From positions 1-64,000 of the forward strand of contig PGYO01000006.1 of assembly GCA_002839705.1 (NCBI GenBank): a stretch of DNA of 64,000 nucleotides, in the 5' to 3' direction. Both the position numbers and the translations under genes were made by a program. Under the pieces are notes generated by a model. That model was given only the letters and a program-made list of their open reading frames with translations. It searched no databases and was not told the origin of the DNA. Positions within the stretch are counted from its first letter, which is position 1, and the number at the start of each line of letters is the position of its first letter. The stretch is from Methanobacteriales archaeon HGW-Methanobacteriales-1. GTDB lineage: Archaea > Methanobacteriota > Methanobacteria > Methanobacteriales > Methanobacteriaceae. Below are positions 1 through 7,731 of this stretch, one piece after another.

Positions 1-1
1 T

Positions 2-160
2 ACTAATGCTACATTGACATTGACAGTATTAGTTAATGGTACTGGAACAATAATTAACAATGCTGCAAAAACTGCACCGGATATTAATTTAGTCCAAGAT
101 CCGAACTTGAACAACAACTCAAAAGAAATATTTTTAAATGTTGTTGAACGAATACAATAA
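2..160 (+). CDS. C-terminal end of an adhesin-like surface protein (partial)
   Basis: An open frame runs from the window edge to TAA at 158-160, giving 52 residues. It begins NATLTLTVLVNGTGTIINNA, which resembles the end of a DUF11/CARDB-type beta-sandwich repeat found in large Thr/Asn-rich surface proteins of Methanobacteriales. The remainder is an Asn-rich tail with no obvious membrane anchor. Most of the gene lies outside the window, so the family call is tentative. The lasso precursor starts 28 bases after its stop on the same strand and could be cotranscribed. Confidence 0.55.
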   Translation, partial: TNATLTLTVLVNGTGTIINNAAKTAPDINLVQDPNLNNNSKEIFLNVVERIQ

Positions 161-188
161 AAATAATACTATAATGGAGAATAATAAA

Positions 189-320
189 ATGAAAAATTTG
201 AAGAGATTAAAGGTATATGGGAAACCTATGATAAAAGAATATGGTGATGTTGCAAAGATGACTAGGGGTCTTTGGACTACAGGACCTCCGGATGGACAGC
301 CTTCTAGAGCTTCAGATTAG
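189..320 (+). CDS. Lasso peptide precursor (A protein)
   Basis: This gene encodes 43 residues. The start chosen is ATG 189, which has GGAG at 176-179; ATG 174 is in frame but has no such site. The leader matches the lasso leader pattern Y-x-x-P-x-(L/I)-x3-G-x5-T: Tyr10, Pro13, Ile15, Gly19, Thr25. Thr25 is the penultimate leader residue, which places cleavage after Arg26. The core is then GLWTTGPPDGQPSRASD: Gly1 supplies the amine and Asp9 the side-chain carboxylate of a 9-residue macrolactam, leaving an 8-residue tail. Ser13 and Ser16 are possible targets of the kinase in the locus. The gene is convergent with the cyclase. The core assignment follows family rules and is not measured. Confidence 0.9.
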   Translation: MKNLKRLKVYGKPMIKEYGDVAKMTRGLWTTGPPDGQPSRASD

Positions 321-326
321 CTCTAG
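304..326. terminator. Hairpin between convergent precursor and cyclase genes
   Basis: CTAGAGC (304-310) and GCTCTAG (320-326) form a perfect 7-bp inverted repeat around a 9-base loop. T-rich sequence follows on the + side (327-350). The hairpin contains the precursor stop codon, and the cyclase stop (328-330) lies next to it, so it could end or stabilise both transcripts. The structure is seen in the sequence; the termination role is inferred. Confidence 0.5.
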
Positions 327-327
327 T

Positions 328-2202
328 TTATAAATTTTTTATTTTTATATTATTTTTTTCAAGCCAAATAACAAATGTAACTAATTGCCATAGATCCCAA
401 ATGTCAGAATAGTTGGATTTTTTTTTGGATCTTTGATATATTCTTTCAAAATCTTCTTTTTTCACGAAAATGTCGTATTTATCAGATAATTCATAAATGA
501 TTTCTTCTAACTTTTTTTCCTCACCTCTGATGAAGTTATTTTTAAATACAGATCCAAAAAATCTTTTTCTTGGACGCCATTGTATTGATTTAGGTAGTAT
601 ATTTTCCATACTTCTACGCAATATTAACCGGTTCCAGCCTGATTGAAACTTCTGCTCCGCCGGTATCCCATAACAAAATTCAACTACTCTTTTATCAAAA
701 AATGGAAATCTTGGTTCAATTGAAAATGCAGAAAAATGTTTATTTAACTGTTCAAAAGCATTTTGATGAGTTCCAAGAGTAAGCCATTTATAATGGAATT
801 TTTTGGAAGATTTTGGTTGAATGGAAGACAGATTAAGTTCTTCATATCTTTTTTTAAAATCAAATTTTGAACCAATTAAGTCATTTTCGAGAATTGAATC
901 TTTAAGTGTTTTATTTTGTTTTTTATTCCATAATTTTTTAATTGTTAATGGAATAGATGGTAGAATAATATTACTATATATAATATTTAAATAATCTTCA
1001 TTTTTGTTTTTTGAAATAGAGTTAATTTCTTTAATTAATTTTTTTAATTTTAAATTAAATGCAAGTTCCTTTAGATAAAATTGACCCATATAACATACAG
1101 TATCACCATCATATCCACTAATCGCAACACGAATATTATTTTTTTTCATTTTTTTAAATAAATCCCAAAATAAATTCATATTAGGTGAGGGAATGGGTTG
1201 TTCTAAGTGCCACATTAAATTGTCAACATCTTTTAAAGGGCTTATTGGATCAACAATCAAAAAATGAGAGTTGGTAACTTTAGAATTTAACACGATATCA
1301 ATAAAAAAGCTTTCGTCATCCTCAGGAAATTTATTACTAATTAGAGAAAAAGTATTCATATCTTTTTTTGTATTGGTTATATTTTGGGATGCACTAAAAA
1401 TTGAAGATGAATCTAAACCTCCACTTAATTCAAATCCAATTGGGAATGAGGATCTTAAACGGCATTTAATTGCTTTATTAAAAACTTCAAGGAATGCATT
1501 GACATATTCCTCATTAGAATCCATTATTATTTCTAATTTGGGATCTAATCTCCAATAATTACTCACTTTTTGATTTGAATAATCAATTGTGATTGAATGA
1601 TTTCCGGGTAATCTTAGTATATCTTTATAGAATGTTAAAGTTGTTTCATTTGAGATAGATGTTAAATAATATAATGCTTTTAAATATTCTAAGTCTTGAG
1701 GAATGTTTGGAATACATAAAATTGCTTTTAATTCTGTTGCAAAAATGAACTTTTCTCTATCGGAATAATAATAAAATGGCTTAACACCAAAATGATCACG
1801 AGCACAGAATAATTTTTCCTTATTTTTGTCCCATATTGCAAATGCAAAATCACCTAATAGCTTGTCTGGACAATTTTCACCCCATTTTTGATAAGCCTTT
1901 AAAATAAAATAACTATCTGCGATATTTTCTTCATCTGGTATTTCTAACTCTTGAGATAATTCTTTTCTATTATCGATCCGGGCATCTGCAGTTATAACTA
2001 AGCCATCTTCTTCAAAGGGTAATTTTTCATGTAATGACTCTTCTGTGGTCCAGAGCATCTGGTGACCAAGTGCTATAGGTCCTTCATACCAAACCGCAGA
2101 CTCATCAGGCCCTCTGTGAGAAAGTTTATCATTCATTTTTTTCATGAGTTCAGGGTCAACTTTATATCCATTTCTGAAAAAGATTCCGGCAATTGCACTC
2201 AT
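328..2202 (-). CDS. Lasso cyclase, asparagine-synthetase-B-like (C protein)
   Basis: This 624-residue protein should activate the Asp9 side chain of the core with ATP and close the lactam on Gly1. It has an N-terminal class II glutaminase-like domain (SHRGPDE near residue 30, GDFAFAIWD, ARDHFGVKPFYYY) and a C-terminal PP-loop synthetase domain with SGGLDSSS near residue 260 and SGYDGDT further on. The N-terminus is MSAIAGIF, not MCGIAGIF, so the glutaminase Cys is absent. That is usual for lasso cyclases and argues against a true asparagine synthetase. The kinase gene ends 19 bases upstream, so the two are probably cotranscribed. Confidence 0.9.
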   Translation of the reverse strand: MSAIAGIFFRNGYKVDPELMKKMNDKLSHRGPDESAVWYEGPIALGHQMLWTTEESLHEKLPFEEDGLVITADARIDNRKELSQELEIPDEENIADSYFILKAYQKWGENCPDKLLGDFAFAIWDKNKEKLFCARDHFGVKPFYYYSDREKFIFATELKAILCIPNIPQDLEYLKALYYLTSISNETTLTFYKDILRLPGNHSITIDYSNQKVSNYWRLDPKLEIIMDSNEEYVNAFLEVFNKAIKCRLRSSFPIGFELSGGLDSSSIFSASQNITNTKKDMNTFSLISNKFPEDDESFFIDIVLNSKVTNSHFLIVDPISPLKDVDNLMWHLEQPIPSPNMNLFWDLFKKMKKNNIRVAISGYDGDTVCYMGQFYLKELAFNLKLKKLIKEINSISKNKNEDYLNIIYSNIILPSIPLTIKKLWNKKQNKTLKDSILENDLIGSKFDFKKRYEELNLSSIQPKSSKKFHYKWLTLGTHQNAFEQLNKHFSAFSIEPRFPFFDKRVVEFCYGIPAEQKFQSGWNRLILRRSMENILPKSIQWRPRKRFFGSVFKNNFIRGEEKKLEEIIYELSDKYDIFVKKEDFERIYQRSKKKSNYSDIWDLWQLVTFVIWLEKNNIKIKNL

Positions 2203-2221
2203 ATTATCACATATAAATTCT

Positions 2222-3112
2222 TTATCCCATATCCTTTTGAATTGATTTAATTACTTTATAAAGTTCTTCCAATGAATCAGGTATTTCTAAAAGCGAAATG
2301 TCGACATATTTTAATAAAGATGCGCATTGTTGTAAATGAATAGGATGGTCTGATTTTTTATACCTTGAAATTCCAAAAGTATTTTCAACTAATTTAATTA
2401 TAGCCTCTTGAGGTTTAAAATTATCAATACTTATTTTATTTCCTCTTTGAAGAACATATAATTTTTTTAAAGGTATTTCCTTTAATGAAAAACTATTAAC
2501 CGTTGGAACATGAATTTTATCAATTTCATAATCATTATAATAAACCTTTTGCAAGCTGAAATTACCATATTGTCTGGATTTATAGGATAATCTTAAACTG
2601 GGAAAACCTGGTTTAATTAAGGGAGTTTGATTTTTCATATCAATGGCTATATAATCATCAGCAATAATGGGATAACCTTCTTTATAAAATGTCATTGCTG
2701 TTGTAGATTTACCATATCCTTTAATCCCTAAAAATGCTATCGCTTGGTTATTTATATTCACTGCACTTGCATGTAATAAAAACAATCCTCTTTGATAAAG
2801 AAGAGTGGCCATCACAGTACCTAAAATGAAGCTCCGCAATATTAAATCATTAATATCTGGAACGGAATTAACTATAATTTCATTCCCATTTGATATTTTA
2901 AACTTACCTATCTCATCCCAGAATCTGTAAATTGTCTTTTTTGTAACTCTAAAATATTCTCCTTCTACAATTGTATTACCGGAATAAATATCAAAATGTC
3001 CATATTTGATTGTTAAATCCGGTTTTTTTGATTCATATTGGACAAGTTCTGGAAGAAATATTTCAGAATGGATATTTAGTCCAAATGCTTTGTATTTGTA
3101 CATTTTAATCAT
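2222..3112 (-). CDS. HPr-kinase-like ATPase of the lasso locus
   Basis: This 296-residue protein resembles the HprK-type kinases found in some lasso clusters, of which the paeninodin kinase is the best known (it phosphorylates a C-terminal Ser of the precursor). A Walker A loop, GIKGYGKSTT, lies near residues 128-137, followed by ADDYIAID, which fits a metal/base motif. About 110 residues precede the P-loop. Translation may start at Met1 or Met4; neither has a strong ribosome binding site. It lies directly upstream of the cyclase. The likely substrate is the precursor Ser16 or Ser13 of the core, by analogy only. Confidence 0.75.
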   Translation of the reverse strand: MIKMYKYKAFGLNIHSEIFLPELVQYESKKPDLTIKYGHFDIYSGNTIVEGEYFRVTKKTIYRFWDEIGKFKISNGNEIIVNSVPDINDLILRSFILGTVMATLLYQRGLFLLHASAVNINNQAIAFLGIKGYGKSTTAMTFYKEGYPIIADDYIAIDMKNQTPLIKPGFPSLRLSYKSRQYGNFSLQKVYYNDYEIDKIHVPTVNSFSLKEIPLKKLYVLQRGNKISIDNFKPQEAIIKLVENTFGISRYKKSDHPIHLQQCASLLKYVDISLLEIPDSLEELYKVIKSIQKDMG

Positions 3113-3210
3113 TAGTTAATTTATTGTTCCATTTTTGAACATTTAGTTTTTAATTTAATCAAGTTATATTTGAATTTATATTTTAAGTTGTTATATCTAT
3201 GATTTTTCAT

Positions 3211-3279
3211 TCATTTTTTCATGAGTTCTGGATCTACATCCTTTCCATTTCTCATGAATATTCCAGTTATGCCGCTCAT
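3211..3279 (-). pseudogene. Remnant of a second lasso cyclase gene (N-terminus only)
   Basis: Read on the minus strand from ATG 3279, this stretch gives MSGITGIFMRNG and then DVDPELMKK followed by TGA. The intact cyclase at 2202 begins MSAIAGIFFRNG, also followed by VDPELMKK and then MNDK. The fragment ends because an A-run is one base shorter than in the intact gene; bases just past the break still resemble the intact sequence (ATGAATGA). A TATA-like ATTATATAAC lies about 60 bases upstream (about 3338-3350). It looks like a duplicated or recombined cyclase 5' end left in the leader of the kinase-cyclase unit. Confidence 0.7.
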
Positions 3280-3361
3280 TTTTTTCACTAACTATTAAGA
3301 TAATTAAAATAATTATGTCCTTAAAAAAGTATTTAGAGTTATATAATAAAATTTATTCTAA

Positions 3362-3832
3362 TCATTTATAGTATTTCCCAGTACATTCTTCAATTTCTAT
3401 CTTAATAATACTGGTCCCCCTGAGGGCCTTTTCTGGAAAATCAATTCCTTCTAGTGGGGAGTGTATTTGCCCACGATTTTATTAAGAACATCTATTTTTA
3501 ATTCAACATCATCCTTGATAATTGATGCTTTTCCCATTATTACCACGCTTTCGTACTCGGTATTTACATCGCATGGTGCATCATCTAAGATGAGGCCTTT
3601 CATAATGAAAGTTTCAAAACATACTTTTTCATTAGCTAAAAACATTGCTTATTTTCTGGCCTCGTGGTAAGCCGTGGATGAAAATTTTGTTATCGTGGTA
3701 AACATGGTGTACTGGTAAAACATATGGGGATCCGTTTTCATTTATAGTTGCTATGTTTCCGACAGGTGTTTTTTCCAGGACTTCGGTTATCTGTTCTTCA
3801 CTTAGTGGATGTTTTTTCATTCTATACTGCAT
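3362..3832 (-). pseudogene. Nim/pyridoxamine-phosphate-oxidase-like flavoprotein, two frameshifts
   Basis: Three consecutive frame segments rebuild one protein of about 156 residues. The first (MQYRMKKHPLSEEQITEVLE, then VGNIATINENG, YVLPVHHVYHD, HGLPRGQK) is the N-terminal half of a Nim/PNPOx split-barrel protein. A one-base excess in a T run near 3645 moves the frame to NEKVCFETF, then ESVVIMGKA and LNKIVGKYTPH. A one-base loss near 3453 moves it again to LEGIDFPEKALRGTSIIKIE, ending at TGA 3362-3364. The protein would be an FMN-dependent reductase or oxidase. Both lesions could be sequencing errors, but two in 470 bases suggest decay. Confidence 0.7.
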
Positions 3833-4113
3833 ATTATTTACTTCCTTGATTTAAAATTACTTAGATTCCATTTGATAAAACTATTTTTCATTTTATCAAC
3901 ATTATTCTATAATACTGTTTATTTTTTTTAAAAATAGCTATTTCTATTCAAATATATTTAAAGATTTTTGTACTATTTTGTTCAATTGAAAATATTTTTA
4001 TTAAATAGTCACAGTTCAAAATCTTTTAAAAAACAATATGAAGTAAAACAAGATATTAAATTAAAATAAGTATATTATTGAATTTCTAGATTTTATGGCA
4101 CTTATGGTTTCAA

Positions 4114-4698
4114 TTAGATTTGATTATTTATAAAAAATTCTAGATTCCCCAGCATAATTATTTTCGGCCCAGTTAATACATTAGAAATAAATGGATCTTC
4201 CTCTTTTATTCTTTTATCTAATTCTTCTTTACTGAATAAAACATAACTTATTTCTCTCAATAATGTTTCTTCTAGCTTTGAAAGTTCTTTTATTAATATG
4301 TCTTCATTTATATCTCCAACAAGAAAAATATCCAGATCACTATCTATTGTATCTTCTCCTGAGGCAAAGGAACCATAGATAAAGGCCAGCTCGATATTAC
4401 CTAAATTTGTTAAATCATCCTTCAGGACTTTGGAGACGCCTTCAGTTTTTAAAATAATGCTTTTTAGTTCAGGATATATGGAAAAATTTTTATTTATAAT
4501 GTAATATTTCATATTCCCTTTATTTTTACTTATTAATAGTCCAATATCTTCTAAATTAGATAATTCTCTTCTAACGGCATTAATATTTTCATGAATGGTT
4601 CTTGAAATTTCTCTTATAAATAATTCAGTGTCAGGATTCATTAAAAATAATGTTAAAATTTTAACCCTGGTTTTAGATGTGAAAATTTTATTTAGCAT
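4114..4698 (-). CDS. Winged-helix plus nucleotidyltransferase domain protein
   Basis: The protein has 194 residues. Residues 1-75 look like an ArsR/MarR-type winged helix (KTRVKILTLFLMN, FIREISRTI, LSNLEDIGLLIS). Residues from about 95 carry a minimal nucleotidyltransferase core with GSFASGEDTIDSDLDIFLVG, the GS-x9-DxD metal/nucleotide motif. It starts 12 bases after the leader peptidase stop, so it is probably translated from the same message. Nucleotidyltransferases occur in some kinase-containing lasso clusters and may decorate a phosphorylated peptide. This HTH-fused form also occurs alone in archaea, including MNT-type toxin partners, so a role in peptide modification is a guess. Confidence 0.7.
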   Translation of the reverse strand: MLNKIFTSKTRVKILTLFLMNPDTELFIREISRTIHENINAVRRELSNLEDIGLLISKNKGNMKYYIINKNFSIYPELKSIILKTEGVSKVLKDDLTNLGNIELAFIYGSFASGEDTIDSDLDIFLVGDINEDILIKELSKLEETLLREISYVLFSKEELDKRIKEEDPFISNVLTGPKIIMLGNLEFFINNQI

Positions 4699-4710
4699 TG
4701 TATAAAAAAG

Positions 4711-5133
4711 TTACTCAGATTTTTCACTCAAATCCATAATTGGAACATAATCAATCTCTGATTCACCTAAAACCACACCACCATCATGTTCCAACCAGGC
4801 ATGGGCCTCAAATTCTCCTTTATCTCTGGAAACCCCTATTTTAATATTGGAATCATATCCATACTGGGATAATAATATTTGGCCAGCCAGGGCCCGTACC
4901 AAACAGGTAGGTCTGGGAGTAAAATCACTCATCACATGTATGGCCCAGGTAATTAGCTTTAATGGTATTCTATTTTTACCACTTTTAGACGTAAATCTTT
5001 TAATTATTCTTTGAATTTGCACAAAAGAAAATATCCAGAGCATTATCCTAACTATCCACAATATGGTCAGGGCTTTAATTAGAAGCCATTTAGTTTCATT
5101 ATTTAATTTAAGAAAACTGTGGATAATAGTCAT
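4711..5133 (-). CDS. Lasso leader peptidase (B2, transglutaminase-like)
   Basis: This 140-residue protein has the B2/transglutaminase-core hallmarks: RPTCLVRALAG with the nucleophile at about Cys77, then IGV, then EAHAWLE with the catalytic His at about 111. An acidic residue in the following EHDGG is a candidate third member. The first 45 residues are hydrophobic and basic, as is common in B2 proteins. It should cut the precursor after Arg26, two residues after Thr25, so that Gly1 is free for cyclisation. It follows the PqqD-like gene by about 100 bases. Confidence 0.9.
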   Translation of the reverse strand: MTIIHSFLKLNNETKWLLIKALTILWIVRIMLWIFSFVQIQRIIKRFTSKSGKNRIPLKLITWAIHVMSDFTPRPTCLVRALAGQILLSQYGYDSNIKIGVSRDKGEFEAHAWLEHDGGVVLGESEIDYVPIMDLSEKSE

Positions 5134-5233
5134 TAGAGCCGCTCACTTTATAGAAATTATAATTAAGAAAATAGATTATTATTTGTTTAGGTAATTAATT
5201 ACTGGAAATAACTATTTTATCAGGATAACTATT

Positions 5234-5512
5234 CTAAGAGATCTCAATAAGATTTTTCTCCTGCAGATTACCCAGTAACTCTATTAAATCATTCTCACAG
5301 ACCTCTTCTTCCACATCGTATTCATTTAAAATGGCCTCTTTAATCTCTTTAACCGTTATAGGTTTTTGAATAAGATTCCAGATAAAGGCCCCTACTGGAT
5401 TAAGGCCATAATAAACACCGTCTTTAAGGCCTAAAATTACCACTTCGTCTTCTAAATCGCAGTGTACTGCTTCTTTGGTTACGGAAATTACTGATAAATC
5501 TGATATAATCAT
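5234..5512 (-). CDS. PqqD-like leader-recognition protein (B1/RRE)
   Basis: This 92-residue PqqD-fold protein contains VILGLKDGVYYGLNPVGAFI, the family's signature region, then a C-terminal helical part ending NLQEKNLIEIS. In lasso systems the free-standing PqqD/RRE protein (B1) binds the leader Y-x-x-P motif and presents the precursor to B2. Translation starts at ATG 5512 after AGAGGAAT. TATA-like sequence (TATTTAAATA, about 5535-5546) suggests that a B1-B2-nucleotidyltransferase transcript begins just upstream. Confidence 0.88.
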   Translation of the reverse strand: MIISDLSVISVTKEAVHCDLEDEVVILGLKDGVYYGLNPVGAFIWNLIQKPITVKEIKEAILNEYDVEEEVCENDLIELLGNLQEKNLIEIS

Positions 5513-6152
5513 TATTTATTCCTCTAGAAAAGTTATTTAAATATAATAATAGTATGTTCTATTAGTATATTCAATTTTAATTATATTATTTTTGGAATAT
5601 AATTCCTTTCTAAAATAGATAATATAAATAAACTAATTTCAACAAATAATCATATTAACCAATGCTCAAAATCAGGTATTGTTTTATATAAGTATGTTTT
5701 AATTACCTATGATTTTATTTGAGTTTACTTTACTTTAATGCATTGTTCATCAAAAACAATAATGATTGATTGAGTAGAACTACATCAATATATAATATTT
5801 ATCAATCAATGATTACAAAACTAGAATTATTGAAATTTACTTTATAAAATAATAATTTATTGATAAAATTAAAAAGTAAGCTGCTGACATGTGTGTACCC
5901 CGGCCAACAGCAACTTTAATATTAATTAATATTCTAGTATTATAAATAATTTTTGGCCATAAGGCGGGGTTTTATTTAAATTTAAATGCAGTATTGCTTT
6001 TATTTAACAATAATGCAATAATAATTTAATTTATACTTTAAAATATCCCTAATTTAATAGAGTAATTTATCAAATAAAGTACTAAATAGAATTAAGAATG
6101 AATTTTTTTCATAAAATAACTTAAATATTTTCTCTTGTTACTCCAAGATATC
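5513..6152. other. Intergenic region with one GC-rich island
   Basis: About 640 bases separate the divergent PqqD-like and MFS genes. It is very AT-rich except for 5883-5910 and 5956-5970. CCCCGGCC (5898-5905) and GGCGGGG (5963-5969) could pair with one bulged base across a 57-base loop. No convincing ORF is present on either strand (the longest from the island is an 18-codon frame). Promoters for both flanking genes must lie here. TTAAATATTT at 6121-6130 is a TATA candidate for the MFS gene. Confidence 0.4.
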
Positions 6153-7511
6153 ATGATAAAAGACACCCGATCATTTGCCCTTATTCTGGCCTTCCTAGCT
6201 TCTTTCTTAACTCCCTTTGTAGGTTCTTCCATTAATATCGCCCTCCCTCAAATAAGTCAGGAATTATCTATAAATGCTATTATTATGGGGTGGATTCCCA
6301 CAGCATATTTGCTGGTATTGGCAGTTTTATTAATTCCCGTGGGTCGATTTTCAGATATTCATGGCCGTAAAAAAATATTCTGGATGGGAATTATTATATT
6401 CACCATATCGTCTTTTTTAGCTGGCTTTTCCACTTCTGGTGAAATGCTATTATTCTTCCGGATAATTCAGGGAATTGGATCGGCCATGATATTTGCCAAT
6501 GTTAATGCCATGGTAGCCTCTGTTTTCCCGGTTATGGAAAGAGGTCGTGCTCTGGGAATAGCCGTTACTGGAGCATATTTGGGACTTTTCTTAGGCCCAG
6601 TTCTAGGGGGAATTTTAACCGAGAGTCTGGGCTGGAGAAGTATTTTCTTTTTCAATGTTCCTTTAGGAGTAATCACCACTTATGCTGCATCTAAACTTAA
6701 AGAAGAATGGAGGCCGGCTAAGGGTGAAAACTTTGATATAATTGGTACTTTTATACTGGGAATTTCCATGGTGTTGGTCATATTAGGACTTACTCAACTT
6801 CCACAGATGAATGGAGCATTTATATTATCTGCAGGTTTAATAAGCGGACTAATCTACTATTTTTATCAAAATAAAATCGAAACCCCAGTATTTGACCTGA
6901 GAATATTTAAAAATAGGACGTTTGGATTTAACAGCCTGGCCACCTTAATTAGTTACACAGCCAGCTATCCTTTAATATTTCTTTTAAGTTTATATCTCCA
7001 ATATGCTTTAAAATTAAATCCCGCCACGGCAGGTATTGTCTTAGCAGTCCAGCCACTTTTTATAACTATTTTTTCATCCTATGCCGGACGCCTATCTGAT
7101 AGGAAAGACCCTTATAAACTGGCCATGCTAGGAATGACTATAGTAACCATCACTACCTTTGTTCTGGCCTTTATTAATTCCCATATATGGGAAATACTCA
7201 TTCTTCTAAGTTTAATGGGTATCGGCTTTGCTCTATTTGGAACTCCTAACAACAACATTGTGTTCTCTTCGGTTAAAAAGAAATATTTTGGTGTGGCTGG
7301 AGCTTCTTTAAGCACCATGAGGGTGGTAGGCCAGTTAATGGGAATGGCCTTCTCTCTATTACTTTTGAATATATTTATTGGAGGAACATTCATTGGCCCC
7401 GAAAATATCAGTCTATTTATATTGTGTACTCAGATTTCTCTGGTTTTATTCAGTATAATGTGTTTTTTTGGTATTCTTGCTACTTGGAGGGGAAGAGAGC
7501 AATCAATTTAA
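6153..7511 (+). CDS. MFS drug/proton antiporter, EmrB/QacA type
   Basis: This 452-residue polytopic protein fits the DHA2 family. TM1 ends with SSINIALPQISQELS. Motif A-like sequence is GRFSDIHGRKKIFW, and the motif C-like sequence in TM5 is GPVLGGILTESLGWR. I chose ATG 6153 over an in-frame TTG at 6135. There is no clear ribosome binding site and the TATA-like box is about 25 bases upstream, so the mRNA may be leaderless. It exports an unknown small molecule. Because it flanks a lasso locus that has no ABC exporter of its own, it is a candidate for peptide export, but the two are divergent and such antiporters are common. Confidence 0.85.
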   Translation: MIKDTRSFALILAFLASFLTPFVGSSINIALPQISQELSINAIIMGWIPTAYLLVLAVLLIPVGRFSDIHGRKKIFWMGIIIFTISSFLAGFSTSGEMLLFFRIIQGIGSAMIFANVNAMVASVFPVMERGRALGIAVTGAYLGLFLGPVLGGILTESLGWRSIFFFNVPLGVITTYAASKLKEEWRPAKGENFDIIGTFILGISMVLVILGLTQLPQMNGAFILSAGLISGLIYYFYQNKIETPVFDLRIFKNRTFGFNSLATLISYTASYPLIFLLSLYLQYALKLNPATAGIVLAVQPLFITIFSSYAGRLSDRKDPYKLAMLGMTIVTITTFVLAFINSHIWEILILLSLMGIGFALFGTPNNNIVFSSVKKKYFGVAGASLSTMRVVGQLMGMAFSLLLLNIFIGGTFIGPENISLFILCTQISLVLFSIMCFFGILATWRGREQSI

Positions 7512-7731
7512 AATTTTAAGATCCTACTGCGTAAAAATAGCATATACTAGTTTATTAAAATTTTATTAAAAAAAACCCTTTCAATTAATTATAAAATATT
7601 TAGAAAAATCGAAATTTTATTATAATATCAAATAATGATTAAAATAAAAAAATAGAAAGACTTAGAGTCTTCCTAGATGGTATTTTGTATTTATTTATTT
7701 TCGCTGGATTTATTGAATAAAACCAATACAA

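Noticed and set aside
138-188. Longer precursor starting at 138
   Set aside because: That start overlaps the preceding gene and lacks a ribosome binding site; ATG 189 has GGAG at the right distance and gives a standard leader.
328-2202. Ordinary asparagine synthetase
   Set aside because: The glutaminase Cys is missing, and the gene lies with a lasso precursor, B1 and B2.
5883-5940. Second lasso precursor in the MFS-B1 gap
   Set aside because: Neither strand gives a leader with Y-x-x-P and a Gly-started core; only short frames occur.
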